A program made the translations under genes and the position numbers. This document shows positions 1 through 12,665 of a stretch of DNA of 64,000 nt, piece after piece. Origin of the DNA: Neckera pumila (taxonomy: Eukaryota > Streptophyta > Bryopsida > Hypnales > Neckeraceae); NCBI GenBank assembly GCA_963969595.1, contig OZ018409.1:35105282-35169281 (forward strand). The letters run 5' to 3'. The notes beneath the pieces are model-generated. The model ran no database searches. It was not told the origin of the DNA and saw only the letters and a program-made list of their open reading frames with translations. Every line of letters starts with the position of its first letter. The first letter of the stretch is position 1.

Positions 1-1060
1 ATCAAATTTTTGAGGATCTCTTAAGAAGATTTGAAATTAATTGTGCATTTATTGAAGTGAAGAAAATACATACCAAATACAAAGTATGTTAGGAAATTTT
101 GAGATTTGTATCATACATATATATTAAATTGTAGTATAGGTCATTGTGTAAATACAATTTTGTTGACATTCAATAGATAATGTGTTTATAGGCCATCAAC
201 AAATGATGATGGTGAAAATCTCAGGGGCTCATTGTATGTAAGTTTTAGAAACTATGTGTCCAAACATTGGAGCAAATTTTTTTGAAAAATATTACTTTCA
301 CCATGTGGTATCAAGAAAGGAACCAAAGGTATTATAATTAACATAAGACTTAGAGAAATGGTGGATGCTTGTTGATTTTTGAAAATAATATAAGATCCCT
401 AGTATTATAAGTATAGCTGAGAAAGATCCTAGGGTAAATTTCTATGTTTTGCTGTCAAGCTTGTTACAATGTTCTTTTGGAATATGAATGTAAGCAAGAC
501 ATCCAAAGATTCATAAATTAGAAAAAATCAGGCTTTGTACCTTGGTATTTTGCTTTAGGAGTTTTGTTGAAAAATCATCTATAAAGACAAAAATATATTG
601 TGTATCCACCTTAAGGCATTGGTCCCATAATGTCAGTGTGAATCCTTTCTCCTTGTTTTTCAGATTTGGTGTTTGATGATCAAGGAAATCTTTCCGTGCG
701 TTGTTGTAGTGCAAGGCAACAATGACAAATATTTCTTTGATGATAGATTTGTAGAAGTCCAATCACAGCGACTAATTGAGATAAATCCTTTGTGGCTCAA
801 ATGGCCCATGTGCCAATGCCGGTGCCATAAAAATGATGCATTTGAGTGATTTGTTGTTAATGCATAGTTAATGGGTTTAAAACAATAAAGGCCATTTAGT
901 AGATTTCATTGAGCAAATTGCAATAACTTGATTGCGAATATTTACAATCCATCAATGTTGACTGGAGAAAATAACTTTGTATCGAGAATTAGCAAGAGCC
1001 CCAACTAAGACTAGATTCTTTGCCATGCTAGGGATGTATTGAATTTCGTTCAAGAAATTC
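1..1060 (-). mobile_element. Decayed Ty1/copia retrotransposon (GAG-pre-integrase and integrase relic)
   Basis: Read on the minus strand with frame changes and stops, this stretch gives a run of copia landmarks in the right order. Near 1045 it reads IQYIPSMAKNLVLVGA, the segment just after the protease. Near 810-770 there is a GTGIGTWAI..TKDLSQLV stretch that matches the WHRRLGHLN..L GAG-pre-integrase pattern. Near 640-610 it reads GERIHTDIMGPMP, followed near 600-550 by FVFIDDFST, the start of the integrase core. Near 505-440 it reads IFGCLAYIHIPKEHCNKLD, the conserved block after the core. Each block is intact but they lie in different frames with stops between them, so the element is dead. 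No reverse transcriptase was found; it would lie beyond position 1. LTRs were not found. The copia assignment is solid and the exact ends are not. Confidence 0.85.
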
Positions 1061-2640
1061 AGCTTTATTTTCCCATGATATGTGTGTACTATGGCTTTGC
1101 TAGAGCCCTTCACAGAGTAGGGTCTCCCTTTCTAGTTTTAATTTCACTTATTTGTACTCCTGAAAGTTGGGTTGCGGATCTAATTTTTCACAATTTGGTG
1201 CTACATGAAAAACGATGCTCTATTGTCTTTAAGTATCATGACCCATTTTCTTAGTTATAATAGGGATCATAGTACTATTGTGCTATTTGGGACTCAAAAA
1301 ATCCATCCGAATTTGCCAAACCCTTACCTCACGGTGTTGCTGTTTCTTTATTAAGTTGTAGTATTGCTAAGTAGTTTGCAATCTTGTACTTAAAGTCCGA
1401 TCTTCTAACAATTGAAACAAACTAATGGTGGTTGATATGGTCCAAAGTAGCCTTGGCCAGGAAAACCTCAACCTCTGTAGATTTGTGGCCATCTTCTTTC
1501 TTGTCCCTGGCTTGAAATTGGTAGTGTTTGTATTGACGTTTGCTTGTTTAATTTTGCTACTAGGCACTCTAAGAAAACAATGGGTTTTTTTTATGTTAGA
1601 CCCAAAATATGCAATGTTTAAGGCAAAATATACAATGTTTACGGGGACATCAAGATGTATGAGAGATGGATTGTGATTTAAGGTAGATATTTGAGGATTT
1701 TTCAAATGACCACGGCAAATTTCAATGAAAACAAGCTGTTATTACCATTGATGTCAAGATTTTTGATGACATATCCTTAGATCATCAGCAAAAACATTGA
1801 GTGCCACGTCATCTTCGTTGACCGATTTTTAGTGCAGATAATTTTCCAAAAATTACTGCAGGCTTGAGTAAAAAGTTTGCCCAAGGTTAATAAAAAAGGG
1901 AACCAGACAGTTATTAGGCAGTCTTTGACCAAAAAATGATGATGGGGCATGGCACGTGGAAATTGACTAACGTAGTATCAAACAATGTTGATGTGGCATG
2001 CCACGTTAATATATGAGGGCTACACTGTACAGTCGGGTACAACAATCTTATGATTTTTTCAAGTCAGTTTTCACTATAAAGTTCATCAACTTCAAGAAGC
2101 TCTAGCATGCTAAAAAATGATCGGATTTTGAATCCGCAAATTGCATTGGACCCGCTATGAAGTGCACTTCAACTTCATAACAAGTGAAAAATGAAAAATT
2201 GAAAACCATAAAACAATTTGGATTCCTTTTATACACTATCTACCATTTCATAGAGATTCTTTGGAAGATAGTCACAATTTTTTGCATTTATGTGAAGAAA
2301 AAGAAAGAAATCATATAAGAAATTCAAGTGGTATGAGATCAAGTATCTCTAAAGCAATTTTGAAGGCTCATTTCTAATATGGTCCATTAAATACTAGTTG
2401 TAATTTTCACAAATGGTGGCAACACTAGATGGTAGATAGTGTATAGAAAGCATCAAACTTTTTGTATGATTTTCAATTATGGATGTGTATTTGCAATGAT
2501 GATAAAGTAGACTTGAGTGTGATTCCAATGCAATTTACAATTCAAAATTCTGTTCATTTTTTTAGCATACACCAGCCTCCCAAAGTTCACCAAATCTTAA
2601 CAAGCTGCAAAAATCGTAAGATTGTTGTACTCGACTGTAC
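1061..2640. other. AT-rich sequence, possibly upstream (gag) part of the copia relic
   Basis: A minus-strand stretch around 1440-1520 reads KKEDGHKSTEVEVFLA, which could be the degraded gag tail or zinc-knuckle region of the neighbouring copia relic. I see no intact gene. From about 1750 to 2640 nothing is recognisable. Confidence 0.4.
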
Positions 2641-2960
2641 ATATTCTATGCATATTTTGAAGATGTCTATGGAGATGTGGAGACATTGTTGGAGACGTCA
2701 TGTGAAACGGTGAGATGTCTACTGAAATGTTGCTTGACGTGACGATGTATTTAAAGACATAGTCAGAGTCGGCAGAACGTTTATGTAGACGTGTATAGAG
2801 ACTTGAAGACGTTTCAAAAGATACAACTTTGACCAAGATGGGATACATCTGCATTCCGACATGACTTTGTACCTTATGCATTTAAGTACATTCTTTGAAC
2901 GTTCAACAAGCAATTGAGGGCTTCTTTTTATATATCTAACAGCCTAGGACATGATCAAAA
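2640..2960 (+). repeat. Dispersed repeat, copy 1
   Basis: This stretch is rich in AGACGT/GACATT motifs and aligns in the same orientation with 3960-4245. The best-conserved part runs from about 2760 to 2950, sharing the blocks GACCAAGAT, ATACATCTGCATTC and CAAGCAATTGAGGG in the same order and spacing. No protein is encoded and no termini were identified. Confidence 0.75.
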
Positions 2961-3959
2961 ACCATATTTTTGACAACATCAACCTCCATCACTAATTTTA
3001 GATGTATTTGAAATGTCTTAGGCAACACAAAATCTTGGATGTCTAAGTAGACATTTCAAGACATCAACATGACTTCAGGATGCAGAATTCAACAATTGAA
3101 AAAGAAAACTATTTTCTTATTAATAGTATCATGTGCATATGTGGTCATGTATTAATTTTCCATCTTTCAATTGTAGTGTATAGGATTAATCCAATGAGTA
3201 ATGCTAGCAAACTTCATGTCAAGGATTCAAAAAATAGATATGGGAATTCCATCACCTTTTTGAACCTTATTAAGGGAATTCATTATTTCTAACTCTTGAA
3301 ATTGATGTTATAAAGTGAGTGGTGAACAATTTTGTATTTCTTCACATCTTACTAACTTGAACTGCAGACTCAAAAAAACATGAATCAAGAAATGATTTTG
3401 CGCCATGAGTTTGCCCAAGCAATGAAATATCTAAATTTAATTCTTCTTGAGAAGACTAGTCTTCATTTTATGCATTGGAATTATTACAAGTACTCAAAGA
3501 GGTGTTGTATTTCAACTTTGAGATTTTTGTCCTATTTTCCTTTTTACAAGGTTACAAACATTACAAAACATTTGAATCCTGCAAAGGGCACAAATTTTTT
3601 ATTTTTGGCACTCCCGCAATGCAAATACAAAAATGTAAAAAAGTATATTAGAAAAATAAAAAAATCTTTAAAAAAATAGTCATTTTAATGTGGCTCTAAT
3701 GTAGCACTAGTAGTGCCACATCAAATTTTTCCAAAAGATTTACCAAAAAATAAAATAAAATTTGATAATAGCACCACAAAGGTGCAAAATTTGCAGCCTC
3801 TTCTAGGGCTGAATTTTTTTCTAATGTGATGGTATATCTTGCTATGTTTGTTTAATTTTTCAAAGGACAATACATCTCACTCTTTATTGTATGTGCAAGA
3901 AAATGACAGAAATAATTGTGCTCTTGAGGAAAGTAGCTAGTGACACCTAGGATCTTCCT
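2961..3959. other. AT-rich intergenic DNA between two repeat copies
   Basis: No gene is supported here. The short open frames at 3080-3292 and 3380-3679 have AT-driven composition, no recognisable motif and no splice context. A short palindromic patch occurs at about 3700-3720. Confidence 0.5.
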
Positions 3960-4245
3960 GACATATTAATACTACAATGATGTTTGTGGACATTTTTTTG
4001 GGACGTCTATAAAATGTGCAGACATTTTTGTAGACATTGTCAGAGATAGCAGAATGTCTTTGGAGACGTCTATAGAGACCTAAGGAGGTTTTAAGAGACA
4101 TAACTTGGACCAAGATTGAATACATCTGCATTCAAATGCAACCTTCTATCTTATGCGCGTTGGTACATTCTTTGAGAGTCAAGACATTTGGCAAGCAATT
4201 GAGGGTGTCTTATTACATATCCTTCCTGGGACATGACCTCATGCC
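3960..4245 (+). repeat. Dispersed repeat, copy 2
   Basis: This is the diverged second copy of the repeat at 2640-2960, in the same orientation. Shared blocks include GGAGACGTCTATAGAGAC (versus a diverged form in copy 1), ATACATCTGCATTC, GGTACATTCTTTGA and GCAAGCAATTGAGGG. The two copies are about 1.3 kb apart and are either a fragmented tandem or parts of one dispersed family. Confidence 0.75.
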
Positions 4246-7200
4246 CTACCTTTCACAACATCCTTGTCCATCACGTACAGCCTATGTGTTATATGCTATA
4301 CACAACAATGAATACTACAAACATAGATAGTCACTAGTATTCTCTTCTTCAATCTTAGCAGAGGACGTTTCTTAGTCAATTTAGAGCATAACTTATGAAC
4401 ACGGAACGACATATGAATATGAACAAAGAAAAAAGGTTTGAACAAGATAGTCACTGCATTCTCTAGAGATAAGGAATGAATTGTACTATGATTGCTGTCC
4501 ATACCATGATTCTAATGACGACATTTTGGCAAGGCAATTTCTAGTACAATTCAGAAATCATGCATGTCTTTTATGTAAGCAATCCTAAACACAGCTAGAA
4601 TGAGATATGCCTATCTTGCAATGCATCAAAAAACAATGCCTTCTCCTTCTTCTAAATATTTATAAGTCACTGGTACACCATGGGGATCTTCCTTCTTATT
4701 GTTTGGCAGACATTGGTACACCTCAAGATACATACATGTGGATAACCCCTTGTATCCTGTAGGTCTCCTTCCAAACGTCTGGATGTTGGCCTATTAGAAT
4801 GTATAGGACCGACAAATGCTAAGCTTCATCCTCCAACACAACATTGTCTCATAGTATGTCTCTGAAGTCTTCGGTACTCCTCGGGGAGACATAGAGGTGG
4901 ACAACCCACTCTATCCTCCTAATGTCCTGTTGGACATCTACATGTTGCTACACAGAAATGTAATTCCAGCATTTTATATATTCCATATGGTTTGTCTTCC
5001 CCCTACCACCCCACCCGTATAAAGAACCTACATTGATGTCTTACATTCCTAAATAACATTGATCTAAATTCCTAGTCACATATATATATAACCTTAAACA
5101 ATTTGAAATTGTCAAAATTATTCCTATCATACATTTGTGTTAAGAAAATTCCAGGGTTTTGAACACTTTGTATCAGAGAATTTTGGAATTTGGATTTAAA
5201 GGTTGACACATGATTTTGAATGATTCATTTTTATAGTTTTGGGCCATTTTTACCATTGGGTAATTTTATAATTGTACTTGGTTAAGGAAATCTTCTTAAT
5301 CCTATTATTAATGGGTGACAAAATAGAAAATTTCAATAATTATATATGTTGAGGTAGGTTTCAAGTCATGCTTGATTAAATTCCTTAGGGCATTTAGGAT
5401 ATAAAAAGAATGTACAATATTACTCTCTTTATTTATAAATTTTGATGGTAATATTCATCAATTTGATATATATTATAAATTTCAAATCTTTTCGAAATTT
5501 CAAAGTTTTAGAAGTTTTAGAAGTTTTAAGCTTTCTTTAATTTTGACCAATTGTACAATAAATATATGTAACAAATATTTTTTCAAAAGAGCAAGGGTGT
5601 TTTAATAAACCCTACAATATTAGTAATACACATGTTGATTGAACAATTTTCTTAATTATATTGATGAAGTTTTATAATTTTCATTTGCCAAAGGATGAAG
5701 AATTAATTACAAGCAAATAAAATTGATTTTGTCTCAAAATTAAAATTAATGCTTTTGTAGTTAGTTATTTATTATTGTGCTATATATAATAATCAATTTT
5801 TATCGTTAATGACCCTATCTACACCATTTTTTTAGGACCTTTAAATCTTTGGAGACATTATTTAGTTCTATTATTAGTGTGATTTTTTGTATGCTTGAAG
5901 AAATCTTCTTAGTGAGATAATTATTAATCAAACTTAAGTTGCAATGATGTTTAATAATTTCTATGGCTGTTATAAATTACAATTAATTATCAAGCTCATA
6001 TATACAATCTTCACTCTACAAATTTTAGACCTACAAACATGGAGGTAGAAATTTGATGCATGCAGAATACAATTAAAATCATGAAGTTCTTTTACAAGTA
6101 CAAGTTTCCAATTAAATAAAATGATGCAGAATGCTGACCTTTATTAATAAACTAATATTGTCTTTGAAAAGTATAATCTTTCACAAGCTTTTGAAATTGT
6201 ATAAGGTAAGTTTTCTTGTATAAATAAATATGCATATTACAATTGTATAAATTATTTGAAATTTGAAATCTAAATTTTTGAACATATTGAAGATATGATC
6301 ATCCATGAAACCTTAAATTATACATAAAAAATCCAATAAATTTTTCAAGTTTTATTTTTAGTGTTAGTGTTTTAAAAAAAAAATAAGTTTGAAAAACTCA
6401 TTGTATGACTTCATATTATAGCTGATAGATTAACTATATATAAGTGAAGGATTTTTTATTATTCTAAATATCTCTAATGATCAATATATATTCTATTTCA
6501 AAATCTTAAAATCTTTATAAAAAAATAGGTGTAAAAAAGATTGACCATCTTAACGATCAAGAACTTTTATCATTCCAAAGTATAGGATATATATTTTTCC
6601 AAGACCTTAGTTTTCACTCATTTTTAGTATAACAAAAAAATTATCCAAAAGCTTTAAATATTGAAGTTCAAGTATTATTTTAAATTTATATTTGTAAGGT
6701 CGACAATTGGTATGATTTATTTGAGTAAAATTGCACCACTTCAAATATTCAAATGAATTCAAGAGTTTTTTGTAGTTGAATTAAATAATTTTAAATTTCA
6801 AACTTTGCATTTATATATCAGTATAGATTTGAAATAGAAATTCCAGATTTTTGTGTCTTTTCTATTGAATTCAAAACAAGTCACAGTAAATTCCAAATTT
6901 AGAGTTTTCTTATTTCAAAGTCCAAACCTAAATTCTTATTTCAATAATTTACAAAAATGAGGTAAAAATTTAAAACTACAAAAGAATTTTATAGGATAAT
7001 TTCTTAAATATGAAAATCACAAGGTAATAAATTATAGTTTTCAACCATCAAAACAAAAAGTTTTATCTTATGTATATTTAATATTATATTTTGCATCCAA
7101 TAATAAATTTTCTTGAAAATATTGATTTTGCATAGGTTTTGTAGAAATGCCCTTATATCTCTATTTATATCACAATGAGCTTCATATCTCAATCAAGAAT

Positions 7201-7456
7201 TTTGATTATGATGATGATATTTAATATTGAGCCAATTAACAAATGTTATTTTAATTACTTTGAAGACAATTTTGACTCTATGTAATCTATGATAATATAA
7301 AAAGCTTCATATATATTATCCTGGATTGATCAAATGTAAATATATATAACATATTTGTTGCTAAAAAAAATATGAAATGGACAATTTTAAATCTAGATTG
7401 GATATTGAATGTAAAACATATAGAATGAATAAATATCAAGGACTATGTAAAATACC
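4246..7456. other. Gene-free AT-rich DNA with a degenerate direct repeat at 4715-4950
   Basis: Two diverged units beginning with GGTACACCTC (near 4718) and GGTACTCCTC (near 4872), each about 75-80 bp, repeat the pattern GTGGA(T/C)AACCC..TATCCT with an offset near 158 bp. From about 5100 to 7350 the sequence is extremely AT-rich and shows no coding pattern, RNA gene or clear transposon end. The last 80 bases should contain the transporter leader, but no core promoter can be assigned. Confidence 0.5.
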
Positions 7457-8888
7457 ATGGACAATGTTGAAAGTGCTGCTCAACGAAAATGCAATGATAA
7501 GTGTAATATTGACAATGCAAAAGAAGTTGAAAAAAGAACTAGAGCTGCAAAAAAATTGTCACTAGCTGTAGGATTGTGCATTATTTTTATAATTGGTGAA
7601 GTTATAGGTGGAGTGATTTCTAATAGTTTAGCAATTTTAACTGACGCAGCACATCTTCTTTCTGATATTGTTGGTTTTGCCATTGCTTTATTTGCAATCT
7701 ATGCATCTGGATGGGAAGCCAATCCTCGCCAGACCTTTGGTTATTATCGACTTGAGATATTAGGGGCATTAGTTTCAATTCAAATAATATGGTTGGTCAC
7801 CGGTGTTTTAGTATATGAAGCAATACTTCGATTTATCCACCCTGATAAAAATATTAATGGATTAATTATGTTTTGTATAGCTTGTGGCGGGTTGAGTATA
7901 AATGTTATTATAATGTGTACATTAGGTCATGAAGGCCATGGTCATAGTCACTCTCATGATAATGAATACCACTATAAACATAATAACAAAAACCATCACC
8001 ATAGATATGATCACAATAAAGAACATAAGTATGAACTTGATAATGAACATAATGATTTTAAAAAGGGATTATATGCACAACTATTACATTTTTTTGGTAC
8101 GTATCTACATACATTAAGCTCATTTGATAATATTGTTTATCTATATTGATTTAAATAACAGTAGTCTAAATATTGTATTATACAATGTAAAAAAAATTAT
8201 TCTTTGTTTTGTTTTGACTTCAGGAATAAAAAAACAAAACCGCCACTTTCCTAATAAGACAACACCCATAAACACCAAATTGAAGGAATATCCAAAGTCT
8301 CATGATGATCTTTATGAAGACAATGAAGACAATGATGTTCATGAAATAAGCATAATTGAACACAAAAAAGAAGACAATCTTAAACATCAATCAAAGAGTG
8401 TTAAACTCGATAAAGACCTCCATTCTCCACCCAAAAGGACTAAAGAAAACATTAACGTACGTGCTGCATATTTACATGCTTTAGGTGATTTTGTACAAAG
8501 CATCGGAGTCATGGTTGCGGGAGCTATTGTATGGATTAGACCCGAGTTGTATATTGTTGATCCTATATGCACAATTGTTTTTTCAATTATGGTTTTAGCA
8601 ACAACATACAATATGATTAAAGAGATTGTAGAAATATTAATGGAAAGTACTCCAAGGGAAATTGATGCAAGTGCCCTTGAAGCTGGTTTGTTGAAATTAC
8701 ATGGAGTTGTTGAAGTTCATGAACTTCATATTTGGGCTATTACTGTTGGTAGGTCTTTACTTGCATGTCATATTCAGTCAAGTTCAAATTCAGATACTAA
8801 TGAGGTGCTTCACACTGTGACGGAATATGTTGAGAAGGTGTATAATATTAGCCATGTAACAATACAAGTTGAACAAAAGGTGTCTTAA
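7457..8888 (+). CDS. Cation diffusion facilitator, MTP/ZnT-type zinc transporter
   Basis: The model has two exons, 7457-8096 and 8224-8888, with a 127-nt GT-AG intron, and gives 434 residues. Family knowledge: MTP1-type CDF proteins exchange Zn2+ (sometimes Co2+) for H+ at the vacuolar membrane to store or detoxify metal. Seen in the sequence: a hydrophobic N-terminal half with several membrane segments; a metal-site HxxxD in TM2 (H66-D70, within TDAAHLLSD); the conserved GWEANPRQTFGYYRLEILGA stretch; a long His-rich cytosolic loop (about 155-290, starting HEGHGHSHSH); a second HxxxD in TM5 (H298-D302, within LHALGDFVQS); and a C-terminal cytosolic domain with VVEVHELHIWAITVG. Length and order are normal for the family. 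The intron lies inside the His-rich loop. Codons are very A/T-ending, unlike the P450 or kinase genes in this window. The start is the first ATG giving the full family N terminus. It appears intact; expression is unknown. Confidence 0.92.
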
Positions 8889-8998
8889 TTTTCCTTTTCA
8901 CATTTGTTTCATGACTTTCATCTTCTTGTGGTTTGTTCACTACATTTTTAAAATTAAAATTAAAATAGGTTTTGCAGTGGATTAATTAATACATATAT

Positions 8999-10290
8999 CC
9001 CTAAAGTTCTTTGACTATATTTTCATTAAAACTACTTTAAAACCGTCATTCCTATTACAAAGATATAAATTAAAAAAATTGATTCTTTTACATATCCAAT
9101 TACATTGTTAAGTACTAGAATAGAATGAAACTATGTGAAAATATTTCAAAAACTTTGACAATGTGGATTGCAAGATAACAACAAGTCAACCCCCTCAGTC
9201 TAGTTAAATCTTTGACAAAAAATGGCTTTCAAATTTTTTTAGAAGAATGTTTCAACCTTCAACATAAAATGTGGCATACTTCATTGATCAATTTTATACG
9301 CCACGATTGCACAAACCTTAGACAAGAAGCAAGATCCATACTCCATTTCAAAGAGATTTTGATTCCCTTTAGACTAGGTCTAAATGTCACTAAGTTATAG
9401 AAATCTCAACTATACAATCTTGTAGTGTACATGTTGGAGATGATATGAATCAAATTTGGAGTCATTTAGCAATAGAGATTGCAAGATCATAATGTTTTAG
9501 ACTTTAGTGCTAAAAAAGGATATTGAAACTTTCCTAGCAATACATTAGAGGTGAAAGTCAATTTCTAAACCTACTCAAATGAAAAAAAATTTAAACTTGA
9601 AGTGCTTTAAAACCAACATACAAACACATTGGTGACAGAAAATATCATTCAAATGACTTATTGGATTTGCAAAATGTCAAAAGTAGTGAAAAAAGTTGCA
9701 AAAAGTTCCTTTGAGTTAAAACCTCCATTTATTGAAATGCTTCTTAGACACTCGGAACTTTTTGGATTGATATGATTTTAACCACACAATATGATATTAT
9801 ACTGAACTAATATGTGAAACTTTCCCCCAATTTTTTTATTGGAAATAAAAACTATATGAAGAAGAAATATAAAGTTGAAGTTCATTGTAATAATCCAAAA
9901 AATGTCCAGATTTGGAACTTTGAATGGCTCTCAATCATTCAAAACAACATAGATTTGATTTGAAAATTTTACCATAATAACTAGACTTTAAAGAAAATCT
10001 AAAACAACAAGTTTTTATTGAAAATGAACATTGGATGAAAGAAATACAAGCCCCTAAAGTTGCAATCATCAAAATGCAATTTGGTGAACTCAAATTGAAC
10101 CTATAAACTTTGAATGGCTTCCAAAATTTTAGTACATCTTAGATTGATCTGAAAATTTTACCACAAACAAAAAGAGAGAATGCGTATTTTCTAATAAATT
10201 TTGACTTCAGATGCAAAAATTTCTACTCTTCAAGTTATTGGACTTCCAAACTACATAGGGACAGTTTTGGTCATCAGGGGTGCTTAGAGG
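8999..10290 (+). mobile_element. Possible diverged member of the CCCCTAAAG/TTAA element group
   Basis: The left end, CCCTAAAGTTCTTTGACTAT, matches the left ends at 27370 and 39382 over about 30 bases. A candidate right end, GCTTAGAGG followed by TTAA, lies at 10282-10294. The left flank is no longer TTAA. The interior is AT-rich and non-coding, and partly resembles the nested element at 40230-40865. Pairing of the two ends is uncertain. Confidence 0.4.
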
Positions 10291-12665
10291 TTAAGGATTA
10301 AAGTGAAAATAGTGGCATACTTTTGCACCTTGACATACAAAGTTGTTAGATTTTGAATCCTCCTTACTTAAAATATTTTCCAAGTAATCTTGAATTCAAA
10401 TTTTCATGTTAAAAAAAAAAATGGAGAGCTTAAATATATAAATTCAAAAAAATAAATTTATTTCTTTTTGTTCAAAAATTGTTGACTAGAAGTTGGTATA
10501 AGATGAAAAGAAAACTAAATCTCCAATAGTTCTAAAATTGAATTAGTGCATATCAACCAAACAACATTTGCTTTTAGAAAATTGTCTAAATTGAGTTTTA
10601 AGATCAAATTCTGCATATATTTTCAAGAAGATGCTTTAATTTCTCTAATATTGATATTCTTCATAGCTTTTACATTACTATATAGTAGCCTGCATGAAAC
10701 AAATCAAAGGCTTGCCTTATAGACATAAAAATATGTATGAAGAGGATTTAAATTTTTTATAAGGCTCCATTGCTTTTTGCACTACTAGTGACACCAAATT
10801 GAAGGCTTTGGGGCTTTACTTTCTAGTTGGGAATCCTAATCATTCAAATTTTCATAAAGATATTGGAGCCCGGGAAGCATTAGATTTTTTGTAGGACTCA
10901 ATTTTTCATTTTTCATTGCAACTTTTCATTTTCATTGATTGTTATCTATTCATTTGTATTTCTCCTTAAAATATATATAAATTATTGAAATATTGATTGA
11001 CAATTTGGAAAACTGAATTTAAAATATGGAATGTTGATTTTTTTATTTTTGAATGACATGGTTAAAAAACTGCAAGACAAAGTTCTACACTATATTATAA
11101 ACATATAGAGAGATATTCATACATTTTGAGTATATATTGCATTTGATATGAATTTTTTTTATTTATCATTCAAAATTTATGATAATAATAAAAACAAATT
11201 AAATGATTTTTTTTATTAGTAGAAGACATGTAATCACATCTTTAATAAATAAATACAAAAAATTACACTCTTAGATAATTGCATAACAAAGTTTAAGAAA
11301 ATAGTTATAAGCTCATCTTTTTAGGATTATAAGTCTCTAGACTTCATTTGGTATAGAAAATTTGGCAACTTTGAATTCATTATGTTGGACTTTAGAAGTG
11401 TACATTAACCAATAGTTGATGTTGAATCCTATATTTGTTAATACACAAACTTCCAAAGATCCCAACTCCATGGTTACAAAGTGGACCCTACATTCCGTTT
11501 ATTTTAATAAATTATATTCTTTGCCTCAAAAAACATTCAACTCTTAAATTTTTCAAAATAAAAATTCCAATCAAAAAATATTATAGCCTTTGTTTTGGAG
11601 ATTAATTGAACTCCAAAATTGATTCCTTTAAGAAAAAATTTCAACTGTTGCAATTGAAAAGACACCTAAGGCCGCTATAGTTGCACAATGGATACTAAAA
11701 TCATAGTGATTTTTGTAAGTCCCATTGATTTTTTCAAAAACCTTTCACTTCTCTCATTTTCTTTTTTAGATTCCAAATTTTCTAGCCTTGACACTAGAAA
11801 ATTGAACCTCATAAGTTTCCATTGGATTTTTCAGAAGACATTATATTCTTTGCATGCTTCAATTTTAGTTATGTAACTTTGAAATTCCATTATTTCTTGG
11901 TTTGGCTTCAAAATTCCATTATTTTTCTCTTAGCTTCATTCTACCATTTTAGCCTTGGGCTCAAATAGATCCCATAGTTGCCAAGTGGACCCTATATTAA
12001 TTAATACAAAAATCTAAAGGTCACTAAAAAAACTAGCTAAACCAGATCTGACCTAAAGGTCATTTTGTAGAATTTATCTTTAATTCTTTTTATTTATTTA
12101 GGGTACAGGGTTTACAAAGTAATTGTAACTTTACTATTAGTAGACAAAGGAATTGTAGCTTCACTACTCCATGGCTTTAGTTGTCTTGCTTCAAAAAAAT
12201 TTATGAGTCAATACATAGGTTGATTATCCCATGTTTGCTCAAATATTAGCAAAAAGACCCTATATATGTGAAGTATAAATTGACATTGATCAAAAGTTTG
12301 TCATTGGAATGTAAACATTACCTTTAAATCAATAGGCAAAATTTTAAGAAGAATTCAAAATTGACAAATATTATCCATTTTTTTAGTAGATTAAATAAAC
12401 CCTAAATGAAAAAACATAAAGAATGAGGTGATTTGACCTAGCAACTTGCCTATTAATGTAAATAAACTTAAAAATCTATAAAAATCTATAAATGTTTGAT
12501 AAAATATACATCATGTGCAATCATTAAACAATGTTTTGGAGTAATGTTGCCTTGACTATTGTATGTTCTTCAAAGCTTGAATGATAATACTTGTATATAT
12601 GCAATTATGGTAAAGAACTTCTATAGTATAGACCCTTGTAAAATTTGATCAGAAGAACAAATGAC
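10291..12665. other. Gene-free AT-rich intergenic DNA
   Basis: No coding region, RNA gene or complete transposon is recognisable. A short phrase, AAGTGGACCCTA, recurs at about 11479 and 11979 in similar surroundings, which suggests fragments of an unidentified repeat. The promoter of the cyclophilin gene should lie at the right-hand end, but no TATA element can be singled out in such AT-rich sequence. Confidence 0.45.

Noticed and set aside
1425..1705. Overlapping open frames on both strands that look like small proteins
   Set aside because: Neither has a motif. The region fits degraded retroelement sequence next to the copia relic.
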